From Parvibaculum sp040216885 (lineage in GTDB: Bacteria; Pseudomonadota; Alphaproteobacteria; Parvibaculales; Parvibaculaceae), in contig JAVJOG010000022.1 of NCBI GenBank assembly GCA_040216885.1, forward strand, positions 62,001 to 126,000: 64,000 nt of DNA, in the 5' to 3' direction. Below the pieces are notes generated by a model, which saw nothing but the letters and a program-made list of their open reading frames with translations, had not been told where the DNA came from and ran no database searches. A program made the translations under genes and the position numbers. Of this stretch, positions 1-8,217 are shown one piece after another. Position 1 is the first letter of the stretch. Every line of letters begins with the position of its first letter.

Positions 1-73
1 GCCGATGCGCATGGGGAGATTTCACGATTCAGGTTGTGCGGGGTGTTTATATTACGATGAAGGAAGGCGTGGA

Positions 74-96
74 TGGCCCGAATAAATCGGGCCATG
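74..96. repeat. Short palindrome, 9-bp stem
   Basis: ATGGCCCGA and TCGGGCCAT form a perfect 9-bp stem around the loop ATAAA. The flanking bases GACGGA resemble the edges of dispersed palindromic repeats that are common between genes in alphaproteobacteria. It lies before the CapA-like gene, and two more palindromes of the same style lie after it. It has no T-run, so it is more likely a repeat than a terminator. Confidence 0.5.
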
Positions 97-211
97 ACGG
101 ATTTGGGGGATGGGGTGCATGGCGTTTGTTGCGTTCGATGTGGAGAGGGGAGTCCCCCGCCCCGAAAAATTCCGGCCGCGCCTGAATTTTCCGACCCGCC
201 CCCAGGGGCGG

Positions 212-1411
212 GTGGGAAGATTTGCCTCGCTCTGTTTTTTTGCCTTGGCCCTGTTTGCTACTCTCGCCCAAGCGGATGACCGGCTGACGGTGGTGCTGGC
301 GGGCGATACGGGGCTCAATGCGAGCGGGGCGCCGCTGGATGCGCGGGGCGGATGGAAGGGCGGGGTGCGGGTGACGGGCGCCGAGGCGCTGGCCGGGATC
401 GCGCCGTGGCTTGAGGGCGATGTCGTGTTCGCCAATCTCGAGACGACGGTGATGGACCGCAACGACATCGCGGCGCGCGACAAGATGTTCGTTTTCCGGA
501 TGCACCCGGAAGGTCTGCGGGAGTTTGCCGAAGCGGGCATCAATGTGTTTTCGCTCGCCAACAATCATGCGCTCGACTACGGGACGCGCGGGGCAGGCGA
601 GACGCTTGCCCATGTCGCGGCGGTGCCGGGTGTGCACGCCTGGCCCGGGCTCGGGTGGACGCGCGCCGAGGCGATGCGGCCGCATGTCTTCGAGTTGCGC
701 GGTGTTCGGGTCGCGGTATCGGCGGTGGGCAATGCGGGTGGCGGGTTGCCGGCGCGCGAGGGCCGGGCGGGCATGTTGCAGGAACGGGTGGATTTTCCTG
801 AAGTTGCGGCGCGGTTGAGGGAAGAGGATGCGGACCTGCGGATTCTCTCGGTGCATTACGGGCGCGAGTTCGATCCGCTGACCGATGCGGCAGATGCGGC
901 CCGGTTCCGGGGTGCGGCGGCGGGCGGCGGCGCGAGCATTGTTGCCGGGCATCATGCGCATGTCGCCAAGGGGGTCGAGATTTCGGGTTCGCATCTCGTT
1001 GCCTACGGGCTCGGGAATTTTCTGCATCTCGGCACGCAGAACATGGCGCGGTTCGACATCTGCCGCGATTTCGGGCTGCTGCTGCGGGTGGGGCTGACGC
1101 GGGGCGATGCCGGGCTCGCTGTCGAGACGGTGGAGGCGGTGCCGCTCAAGGACATGCATCTGCGGGTGACGCCGATGGGCGGCGAGGCGGCGCGGCTCAG
1201 GCTTGAGGTGTTGAATTATCTCGGGGGCCGGCTCGACGGGGCAGACGCACGGGGCTTGCGGTTTCGTCCGCAGGCGGATGGGTCGGGGCTCTGGTGCGCG
1301 GCGGGTGCGGGCGATGCGCGGTGTGCGGGATGGACGGAGCCGGCGGCTTCGGCGCGAGAGGCGGAGATTGCGGCGGCTTGTGGACGCGTGGTGACGCGGG
1401 GGAGTTTTTGA
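212..1411 (+). CDS. CapA-family metallophosphatase-like protein
   Basis: Member of the CapA/PgsA family, which has a metallophosphatase-type fold and is named after poly-gamma-glutamate capsule proteins. From the proposed start the product is about 399 residues. Motifs in order are VVLAGDTG, FANLETT, SLANNHALDYG, SVHYGRE and AGHHAHV, which supply the Asp, Asn and His ligands expected of the fold. The GTG at 212 was chosen because it begins a signal peptide (RFASLCFFALALFATLAQA). An ATG at 110 gives 34 more residues in front and would bury that signal. The GTG lies inside a GC-rich inverted repeat at about 190-217, so the start is uncertain. Function beyond the family is not known; surface polymer export is a guess. 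Confidence 0.75.
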   Translation: MGRFASLCFFALALFATLAQADDRLTVVLAGDTGLNASGAPLDARGGWKGGVRVTGAEALAGIAPWLEGDVVFANLETTVMDRNDIAARDKMFVFRMHPEGLREFAEAGINVFSLANNHALDYGTRGAGETLAHVAAVPGVHAWPGLGWTRAEAMRPHVFELRGVRVAVSAVGNAGGGLPAREGRAGMLQERVDFPEVAARLREEDADLRILSVHYGREFDPLTDAADAARFRGAAAGGGASIVAGHHAHVAKGVEISGSHLVAYGLGNFLHLGTQNMARFDICRDFGLLLRVGLTRGDAGLAVETVEAVPLKDMHLRVTPMGGEAARLRLEVLNYLGGRLDGADARGLRFRPQADGSGLWCAAGAGDARCAGWTEPAASAREAEIAAACGRVVTRGSF

Positions 1412-1470
1412 GGGAAGGGTTTCACGCGGAGGCGCCTGTGAAATCCCCTCGCTATTTCCCAATCATCGTC

Positions 1471-1493
1471 ATTGCCGGGCTAGACCCGGCAAT
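1471..1493. repeat. Dispersed palindromic repeat
   Basis: ATTGCCGGG and CCCGGCAAT pair over 9 bp with loop CTAGA. The flank CGTC before it and CCAG after it match the edge sequences of a repeat class often seen between genes in rhizobial genomes (established in general; not checked for this genome). It lies downstream of the CapA-like gene and could also act as a weak transcription barrier. Confidence 0.55.
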
Positions 1494-1600
1494 CCAGAAG
1501 GCGCGTTAGCGCCGTCTTCCTTCGCAAGAATCTGTCTTTGACGCCTTTGAAGTTGTGGGAAGAGTCTTTTTGAAGCGAGACGCCGCTTTGCGGCTTCTTG

Positions 1601-1623
1601 ACCCCCGGGTCAAGCCCGGGGGT
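1601..1623. repeat. Dispersed palindromic repeat, CCCGGGTCAAGCCCGGG core
   Basis: ACCCCCGGG and CCCGGGGGT form a 9-bp stem around TCAAGC-type loop bases, preceded by TTG and followed by GACA. Together with the palindromes at 74-96 and 1471-1493 it makes three elements in 1.6 kb, all outside coding sequence. It sits in the convergent gap between the CapA-like gene and the HAD gene. Confidence 0.55.
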
Positions 1624-1672
1624 GACAAGTTGGGGGTGTGGGAAAGACGCAACGCAGATGCGCGCGGCAGCC

Positions 1673-2377
1673 CTAAAACCCGTCGGCCTTCAGCTTTTCC
1701 GAAATGAAATCTTCGGCCGCGCTCCATTCGGTGGTGTGGAAGTGGCTGTCGGGGGCCTGGCCGAGGAGTTTGGCGAGGCGGGGGTCGGCGATGAAGTGGA
1801 TCAGGTGCGTGGGGGCGTGGGCCCTGGCGACCGATGAGATGTTGTGGGGGATGTCGTCGAGGAAAACGACCGGGGCGTTGACACGCTCGGCCATGCGGCG
1901 GACGGCGCCGCCTTTCAGGCCCTTGTTGGCGACAACCGGATAATCGATGCCCTGCGCGGCGAGGCTGGCGGCGCGCGCCTCGCGCGCCTCGAAGGGGACG
2001 TTGGTCAGGACGACGATCTGCGCGCGTTCCGAGAGGCGGGCCAGCGCCTCGGCGGCGCCGGGTACGACCAGCAGGGAATGCGTCTGCGCGGCGAAGAAGC
2101 CGTCGAGCAGCGCCGGCATGGCGGCGGGGAGCACGGGCTCGCCGGTTTCGCGGCTTTTGATGTTGCCGGTCAGTGCGAAGCTCTGGAGGTCGAGCCAGAG
2201 GCCTTGCGTTTCGAGATAGAGCTCGAGGCCGGCGACGAACTGGATCAGCACCTCGTCGGCGTCGGAGACGACGAGCGGGCGGCCGGGGATGAGGTCGAGG
2301 GCGTCGATCTGGGGAATCACCGCCTCGTCGATCGCCAGCGGATCGGGCTTTTGCGGCTTCGGGCTTTCGGCATTCAT
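1673..2377 (-). CDS. HAD-superfamily hydrolase-like protein
   Basis: A protein of 234 residues with haloacid dehalogenase fold motifs: VVSDADEVL near residue 40 supplies the first Asp block, VVLTNVP supplies the motif II Thr, and VVFLDDIPHN near residue 175 supplies the acidic motif III. Motif I reads DAD rather than the usual DxDGT, so phosphatase activity is likely but the substrate is unknown. The ATG at 2377 overlaps the stop of the DUF3572 gene as ATGA, which favours it over a TTG two codons upstream and implies translational coupling. No signal peptide or membrane segment is seen, so it should be cytoplasmic. Confidence 0.75.
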   Translation of the reverse strand: MNAESPKPQKPDPLAIDEAVIPQIDALDLIPGRPLVVSDADEVLIQFVAGLELYLETQGLWLDLQSFALTGNIKSRETGEPVLPAAMPALLDGFFAAQTHSLLVVPGAAEALARLSERAQIVVLTNVPFEAREARAASLAAQGIDYPVVANKGLKGGAVRRMAERVNAPVVFLDDIPHNISSVARAHAPTHLIHFIADPRLAKLLGQAPDSHFHTTEWSAAEDFISEKLKADGF

Positions 2378-2664
2378 GACCAATGGACCTCTTCGCCGCC
2401 GGGAAGCGCGCGGCGGGCGGCGGCCGGAAGCTCCGGCGCGAGGCCGGCAGCGGCGCAGAAGGCCAGCAGGCGGGGCTCGTCACCCAGCAAGTATTCGAGC
2501 ACGAATCCGAGGAAAACCGGGTCGGCGGCGCGGGCGCGCAGCTCGTCCTGGGCGAGGCCGGAGCGGTCGAGAAAATCTCCCAATAAATCCTCGTCGGCCG
2601 CGATGTGGCCCAGGGCATGGATCGCCACGAATTCAGCCTCGTCTCCGGTCATTTGCGCCTTCAT
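2374..2664 (-). CDS. DUF3572 family protein
   Basis: A small acidic-to-neutral helical protein of about 96 residues that I recognise as DUF3572, a family found in alphaproteobacteria, often beside divK. The recognisable stretch is AIHALGHIAADEDLLGDFL followed by a Leu/Ala-rich middle and the end GGEEVHW. The function is unknown. Three starts are possible: 2697, 2664 or 2652; 2664 is taken because family members usually begin a few residues before the EAEFVAI-like helix. It is the first gene of a two-gene unit with the HAD gene and is transcribed away from divK, sharing a 200-bp divergent control region with it. Confidence 0.7.
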   Translation of the reverse strand: MKAQMTGDEAEFVAIHALGHIAADEDLLGDFLDRSGLAQDELRARAADPVFLGFVLEYLLGDEPRLLAFCAAAGLAPELPAAARRALPGGEEVHWS

Positions 2665-2743
2665 CCGGTTTGCACACGCAACGTTAATCATAGGCACAGT
2701 TTAATTAGAAACCGAAGGAAAGCCGGGGGTCAGGCACCCCCCG

Positions 2744-2759
2744 TTAAAGACTTAGTTAA
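2744..2759 (+). promoter_or_regulatory. TTAA-N8-TTAA box upstream of divK
   Basis: Two TTAA half-sites (2744-2747 and 2756-2759) lie about 105 bp before divK. The CtrA consensus is TTAA-N7-TTAA, so this box is one base too wide, and it may be a degraded site. TTAA is rare in a genome this GC-rich. In Caulobacter divK is controlled by CtrA (established knowledge); its use here is inference. Confidence 0.3.
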
Positions 2760-2865
2760 GGATATTCGGGTCATATGACCTCTAGCGGCGTCCCTTTCGG
2801 GCGCCCCGGAAGCCGGGGATTCGGTTCGCAGACGGGCATGCCCGGCAAGGTGGAGTTCTGGAGCT

Positions 2866-3240
2866 ATGGACGCAATGTCTAAGAAGGTCCTGATCGTTGA
2901 AGACAATGAGCTCAACATGAAGCTCTTCCACGATCTTTTGGACGCGCACGGCTATCAGACGCTGCAGACGCGGGACGGCATCGAGGCGCTGGAAATCGCG
3001 CGCACGAATCGCCCCGACCTGATCCTGATGGACATTCAGCTTCCGGAAGTGTCGGGGCTCGAAGTCACCAAATGGATCAAGGAAGACGACAGCTTGCGCT
3101 CGATCCCGGTGGTGGCGGTGACGGCCTTCGCCATGAAGGGCGACGAAGAGAAGATTCGCGAGGGCGGCTGCGAGGCCTATATCTCCAAGCCGATCTCGGT
3201 GACGCAGTTTCTGGAGACGGTTCAGCGTTTCCTTCGCTAA
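2866..3240 (+). CDS. divK: Single-domain response regulator DivK
   Basis: A 124-residue receiver domain with no output domain, the size of DivK. It has the acidic pair in LIVEDNE, the phosphoacceptor Asp in LILMDIQLP near residue 56, the Thr in VVAVTAFA and the Lys in YISKPIS. In Caulobacter and relatives DivK is phosphorylated by PleC/DivJ and controls DivL-CckA-CtrA signalling at the poles. The gene is followed after 30 bp by pleD in the same direction, the order known from other alphaproteobacteria. A second ATG three codons in (2875) is equally good as a start. Confidence 0.95.
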   Translation: MDAMSKKVLIVEDNELNMKLFHDLLDAHGYQTLQTRDGIEALEIARTNRPDLILMDIQLPEVSGLEVTKWIKEDDSLRSIPVVAVTAFAMKGDEEKIREGGCEAYISKPISVTQFLETVQRFLR

Positions 3241-3270
3241 TTCCTATTCGCTCGGCAAGGACGGGATACA

Positions 3271-4644
<1,374 letters not shown>

Positions 4645-4707
4645 CGGTTTTATTTTCCGGTTCAGTCGAGTTGCAGTCTTCGCGAGATTTCGCGCGGATG
4701 TGTATGC

Positions 4708-4735
4708 CGTTAACCTTGTGTTTTCATGGTTAACG
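4708..4735. promoter_or_regulatory. Inverted repeat with CtrA-like half sites
   Basis: CGTTAACC (4708-4715) and GGTTAACG (4728-4735) are an exact inverted repeat with a 12-bp spacer. Read on the minus strand the right arm contains TTAACCAT, the 8-mer CtrA half site. It lies about 65 bp after the pleD stop and about 100 bp before a possible promoter. Whether it serves a nearby RNA or is a remnant cannot be told from sequence. Confidence 0.35.
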
Positions 4736-4837
4736 CGGTCGAGGCAAGAAAAGCCGCGCGCATTCCTTTATTGGCACAGCAGAGCGTGGTACATTCTTCA
4801 AGGCACATCGGTTTCGCTGCCGGATGCGCGTCCGCTC

Positions 4838-4868
4838 TTGCTGGGGGGTAAGTCGGGCGCGGTATACA
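4838..4868 (+). promoter_or_regulatory. Possible promoter in the pleD-rpmG gap
   Basis: TTGCTG (4838-4843) and TATACA (4863-4868) are separated by 19 bp, longer than ideal. Transcription would start near 4875, run through two stems and end at the terminator at 5019-5050. There is no plus-strand gene in that interval. Confidence 0.3.
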
Positions 4869-4896
4869 GGCGGCGATGTGTGTCCTCGTGGGGCGC

Positions 4897-4953
4897 TCAG
4901 GTCCGCCGCATCTCCTGGGTCCGCGAGGCACGGCCGGTCGGGGCGTGGTTCAT
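4897..4953 (-). CDS. Possible 18-codon small ORF with strong ribosome site
   Basis: ATG at 4953 is preceded by GGAGG with a 7-base gap, an excellent Shine-Dalgarno site. The frame reads MNHAPTGRASRTQEMRRT then TGA. It lies downstream of the rpmG terminator on the same strand. The ribosome site and start lie in the loop of the 12-bp stem at 4932-4995, so access could be controlled by folding. No family is recognised, and a frame this short could be chance. Confidence 0.3.
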   Translation of the reverse strand: MNHAPTGRASRTQEMRRT

Positions 4954-5018
4954 GGAGTGGCCTCCTCTGATAAGCCGCGATCACCCCGGCCGGCCACCTT
5001 TTCTCTTCGGCTCCAACG

Positions 5019-5050
5019 AAAAAGCCGGTCCCCGAGGGACCGGCTTTTTT
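5019..5050. terminator. Bidirectional intrinsic terminator after rpmG
   Basis: AAAGCCGGTCCC (5021-5032) and GGGACCGGCTTT (5036-5047) pair perfectly over 12 bp with loop CGA. A T-run follows on the plus strand (to 5050) and, from the A-run at 5019-5023, on the minus strand. It is 39 bp beyond the rpmG stop. Confidence 0.85.
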
Positions 5051-5088
5051 GCGTTCAGTTTGTTTCAAGTGGCGCCTGGAGGCGGCTC

Positions 5089-5256
5089 TTACTTGATCTT
5101 GGTTTCCTTGAACTCGACATGCTTGCGCGCGATCGGGTCGTATTTCTTGATGACCATTTTTTCGGTCATGGTGCGGCTGTTCTTCTTCGTGACGTAGAAG
5201 TAGCCGGTGTCGGCGGTGCTTTCGAGCTTGATCTTGATGGAGGCGGGTTTCGCCAT
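5089..5256 (-). CDS. rpmG: Large ribosomal subunit protein bL33
   Basis: A 55-residue basic protein that begins MAKPASIKIKLES, continues with TGYFYVTKKN and ends in KHVEFKETKIK, which is bL33 in full. This version has no zinc-binding CxxC pairs, so it is the zinc-free (C-minus) form. The start is an ATG with AGGA about 8 bases upstream. It has its own promoter at 5341-5368 and a terminator at 5019-5050, so it is a single-gene unit. Its position next to pleD is also seen in other alphaproteobacteria. Confidence 0.95.
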   Translation of the reverse strand: MAKPASIKIKLESTADTGYFYVTKKNSRTMTEKMVIKKYDPIARKHVEFKETKIK

Positions 5257-5340
5257 GGCCGGAAATCCTTGCAGTTACAGGGGCTTGCGGTTTATGCCCC
5301 GGAGACCGCGGCGGACTGACCGGGCGGCCGATTTGGGCGC

Positions 5341-5368
5341 AGACTACTCACGGGCGGCGTTAAGTCAA
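5341..5368 (-). promoter_or_regulatory. Sigma-70 type promoter of rpmG
   Basis: On the minus strand TTGACT (5368-5363) is followed after 16 bp by TAGTCT (5346-5341). A start near 5334 would give rpmG an untranslated leader of about 80 bases. The -35 box overlaps the stop codon of the upstream MFS gene. Confidence 0.55.
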
Positions 5369-6570
5369 GCGGGCGGGCGGTCGCGGGGCGCGGTGAAATA
5401 GCGCCAGCCCGCGACGGCGAGATAGAGGCCGCAAAGGCCGGCCATGACGACGATCAGGCCGTGGGGGTCCCAGAGGTCCATGCCGATGCCGGCCATGGGC
5501 GGACCGATGAGGGCGCCGGTCGAATACATCAGCACGAAGGCCGCGTTGGCGGAGGCGAGGTCGGCGCCGCGGAAGCGCTGGCCGAGCAGCGTCAGGCCGA
5601 CGGTATAGAGGCCGACCACGACGCCGCCGAAGACGAAAAGCACCGGCGCAAAGAGCCAGAGATTGTGGGCGACCAGCGGGATCGCCGAGGCGCCGAGCAG
5701 ACCGACAAGAGCGCAGACCAGCAGGACCATGCGGCGGTCGGCGCGGTCGGCCCAGATGCCGATCGGGATCTGGCAGAAGATGTTGCCGGCGGCGAAGATC
5801 GAGAGGACGAAGGCGGCGGTCTGTTCGGTCATGCCGGTGCGCACGCCATAGACCGGCAGCAGGTTGAAGATGTTGGTTTCGGTGGCGCCGTAGACGAGGC
5901 CGGCCAGCGTGGCGGCCGGGGCGACAACGAGAAAGCTCACAAAGCTCCTGGTCGGGCGCTCGGTGACACGGGGGGCAAGGCCGCGCCCGAACAGGATGAG
6001 GGGCACGCCGGCGGCGAGGATCAGCGCGCCGATGGTGGCGAAGGGCAGGAGGCCCTGCGTGCCGACCAGGAAGAGCAGCACCGGGCCGGAAGCGAAGCCG
6101 CAGGACAGCACGGTGCCGTAAATGCCAATCAGGCGGCCGCGGTTTTTCTCGTCGGCCAGCGTGTTGACCCAGAACTCGCTGACGACGAAGAGGCCGGTGA
6201 GCGCGAGGCCGTTGGCGAAGCGGATCGGGAACCAGAGCCAGACATTGGGGAAGATGTAATAGGCCGGCATGGCGACGGCCGAGACGAGGATGCAGACCAT
6301 CAGGAACGTGATGGCCGGGACGCGGCGGAGCAGCGCCGGGATGAAGGGCGTCAGCAGAAAGGTGGCGAGCGCCGGCATGGCCGTGTTGAGGCCGATGATC
6401 GAGGCGGGGACGCCCTGACGCTCCATCAGCAGCGCAAGCAGCGGGATCGAGACGCCGAGTCCCATGCCGACGACGCTGATGCAGGCGATGACCGCGACGA
6501 GGCTGCGGCGGCGCTCCGCGGGCGAGAGCGGCGCGTCGGCCAGCATGGTGAGGGCTGTCGGGTCTTGCAT
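5365..6570 (-). CDS. MFS transporter
   Basis: A hydrophobic protein of about 401 residues with twelve predicted membrane segments in the major facilitator fold. The loop between segments 2 and 3 is weak for the classical motif, but GIWADRADRR between the two halves resembles the DRxGRR-like loop 8-9. It looks like the YcaD-like drug/sugar antiporter branch. Substrate is unknown. The start could be the ATG at 6570 or the GTG at 6582, which directly abuts the stop of the upstream Nudix gene. The tight spacing suggests that the two Nudix genes and this carrier are one operon. Confidence 0.8.
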   Translation of the reverse strand: MQDPTALTMLADAPLSPAERRRSLVAVIACISVVGMGLGVSIPLLALLMERQGVPASIIGLNTAMPALATFLLTPFIPALLRRVPAITFLMVCILVSAVAMPAYYIFPNVWLWFPIRFANGLALTGLFVVSEFWVNTLADEKNRGRLIGIYGTVLSCGFASGPVLLFLVGTQGLLPFATIGALILAAGVPLILFGRGLAPRVTERPTRSFVSFLVVAPAATLAGLVYGATETNIFNLLPVYGVRTGMTEQTAAFVLSIFAAGNIFCQIPIGIWADRADRRMVLLVCALVGLLGASAIPLVAHNLWLFAPVLFVFGGVVVGLYTVGLTLLGQRFRGADLASANAAFVLMYSTGALIGPPMAGIGMDLWDPHGLIVVMAGLCGLYLAVAGWRYFTAPRDRPPA

Positions 6571-6582
6571 GGTTCGCAGCAC

Positions 6583-7254
6583 TCAGGCGCGAATGACGGG
6601 TTTGTCGTTGCGGTAGGAATAGAGCGGGATGCGGGTGCGCGGGCCTTCCTTGTGACGGCGGCCGATTTCGTTGAGGACGAATTCGGTGACGTCGATCACC
6701 GGCAGTTTCAGCGCATCGGAAAGCGGATACCAGTCGAGTTCGCTGAGTTCGCCGCTGCCTTGCAGCGTGCCTTCGGCGCTCGATGACGGGGCGGCGAAGA
6801 AGCGGGCGTGGAAACGGATCGGGCTCGATGCCGGCGTGATGGCGCGGGCGACGAAATCGAGCACGTCGAGACGCGGTGCGATGCCGCGCTCGCGGAAGGG
6901 CTGCCAGCCTTCGCCGGCCGTGTCGCCGACATGGCCCTTGCGCGCGACGATGAGGCCGGTTTCCTCGAAGGTTTCGCGGATGGCGGCCATGGCCAGCGCC
7001 TCGGCTTTTGCACCGGCGGCGGCGCGCTGCATCATCCGCGCGGTCTCGCCGCTGAAGGTCGTCGCGGGCCGCGCGAGAAGATCGCCGGCATCGAGCTTGC
7101 CGCCGGGAAAGACGAAGGCGTCGGGAATGAATTTCATGCGTGCGTGGCGGCGGCCCATCAGGATGCGGGGTTCGCTGCCCGTGTCGTCGATCAGCACGAG
7201 GCTGGCCGCGTCGCGCGGACGGATCGCGCGGGGGCGCGGCGTTTCGACATTCAC
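6583..7254 (-). CDS. Nudix hydrolase (copy 2 of a pair)
   Basis: A 223-residue Nudix protein. The box is split by an insert: FVFPGGK comes first, then about 30 residues, then AIRETFEETGL, so the usual spacing inside the Nudix signature is longer than in MutT. That pattern is typical of the NUDT8/NUDT19-like branch that cleaves CoA or nucleoside diphosphate derivatives. The substrate is not known. The GTG at 7254 was chosen because it follows the stop of the upstream Nudix gene by 5 bases and starts the conserved PRPRAIRPRDAA block. About 40% of positions look shared with the upstream gene, which suggests a tandem duplication. Confidence 0.8.
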   Translation of the reverse strand: MNVETPRPRAIRPRDAASLVLIDDTGSEPRILMGRRHARMKFIPDAFVFPGGKLDAGDLLARPATTFSGETARMMQRAAAGAKAEALAMAAIRETFEETGLIVARKGHVGDTAGEGWQPFRERGIAPRLDVLDFVARAITPASSPIRFHARFFAAPSSSAEGTLQGSGELSELDWYPLSDALKLPVIDVTEFVLNEIGRRHKEGPRTRIPLYSYRNDKPVIRA

Positions 7255-7259
7255 AGGCT

Positions 7260-8027
7260 TCAATCTCCGATGACGTCGCGGATGGCGTTGCCGCCGCGGA
7301 AATGGATGAAGGGGACGGCGCGTGCGGACTGTGCGGCGGTCGCGAGGCGCAGACGCTCGTCGATCTCGTCGAGGACGACGCGGGTAATGTTGGGCAGGTC
7401 GAGATCGCGCGCATCGCCGATGGTGAGCCAATGCAGGCCCTGCAATTCGCCGGAGCCCGCGACCTTCAGCGGATCGCCCTGGATCGCTTCCGCGTCGGCG
7501 ATGAAGAAGCGCGTATCGAAGCGGCGCGTGCGGTAGGGCGGGGTAATGGCGCGGGCGACGAAATCGAGCGAGCCCAATGCGGGCGCGACGCCTTGTGCGA
7601 AGTATTCGTTCCAGTCGGCATGCTTGCTGCGCGCCGGCGCGGCAACCGGACGACCGATGACGAGGCCGGTCTCCTCGAAGGTCTCGCGGATCGCGGCCAT
7701 GGCGAGTGCGCGGGCGCGGCGCTCGGTCGGCGTGCCGCGCATGCGCGCCATCAAACGCCGGGCGACCGGCGCGCGCAAATCCTCGATCGGTACGATGCGG
7801 CTGTCGGCCGGATCGACGCGGCCGCCGGGAAAAACGAATTTGTTGGGCATGAATTTGTGATCGGCATGACGCTGGCCCATCAGCACACGCGGTGCCGAAC
7901 CGTCGCGGCGCACGATGATGAGGGTCGATGCGTCGCGCGGACGCACGGCGCGACCCTGCGTCATCTCGCGATATTCCTGCTCGCGCGACATTTTGGGGTC
8001 GAAGGCGCCCCGTTGTTCGTCAGCCAT
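7260..8027 (-). CDS. Nudix hydrolase (copy 1 of a pair)
   Basis: A 255-residue Nudix protein close to its downstream neighbour. It shows VLMGQRHADHKFMPNKFVFP, then GGRVDP, a long insert, and AAIRETFEETGL with the catalytic Glu residues. Shared blocks with the neighbour include LDFVARAITP and the RFDTRFF strand. The ATG at 8027 begins MADEQRGAFDP; longer readings from 8141 add a low-complexity tail without homologous look. It is divergent from the desaturase gene, with 190 bp between. A role in removing toxic or surplus nucleotide or CoA derivatives is inferred from the family only. Confidence 0.8.
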   Translation of the reverse strand: MADEQRGAFDPKMSREQEYREMTQGRAVRPRDASTLIIVRRDGSAPRVLMGQRHADHKFMPNKFVFPGGRVDPADSRIVPIEDLRAPVARRLMARMRGTPTERRARALAMAAIRETFEETGLVIGRPVAAPARSKHADWNEYFAQGVAPALGSLDFVARAITPPYRTRRFDTRFFIADAEAIQGDPLKVAGSGELQGLHWLTIGDARDLDLPNITRVVLDEIDERLRLATAAQSARAVPFIHFRGGNAIRDVIGD

Positions 8028-8217
8028 GTATTCGTTCCGATTCCCGAATTTCGATATGCGGGCAGGATGCTCGCAGGCGGGGAGGCTGTCCAGAGAGGGC
8101 GGAAAAGGCCGCTTTATCGGCCATTTACGCGCGATACACAAATATGCCGCTATCGTAGGGGAAGTGTGGTCTATTCCCGCACAATCATTGTACCGCTCGT
8201 GCCGTTCGCCCTTTCAG

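Larger units (their letters stand above)
4873..5050 (+). ncRNA. Candidate structured small RNA
   Basis: A 178-nt interval between pleD and rpmG that starts just after a promoter-like pair and ends in an intrinsic terminator. Two stems are visible: GTG-CCTCG with CGAGG-CAC (4880-4931) and a 12-bp stem GGCCGGTCGGGG with CCCCGGCCGGCC (4932-4995) that carries one G-U pair. No open frame of note lies on this strand. It does not show the signature bases of SRP, RNase P or tmRNA. The terminator is shared with rpmG on the other strand, so the RNA may be illusory. Confidence 0.3.

Noticed and set aside
47..1462. A 471-codon open frame on the minus strand across the CapA-like gene.
   Set aside because: The plus-strand frame has clear CapA motifs; the minus frame is Arg/Pro-rich and has no family look.
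4873..5018. Reading the pleD-rpmG RNA as SRP RNA or 6S RNA.
   Set aside because: The GGAAGGAAGCAGCC-like loop of SRP is absent, and the pattern of two stems does not match the long single rod with a central bubble of 6S RNA.
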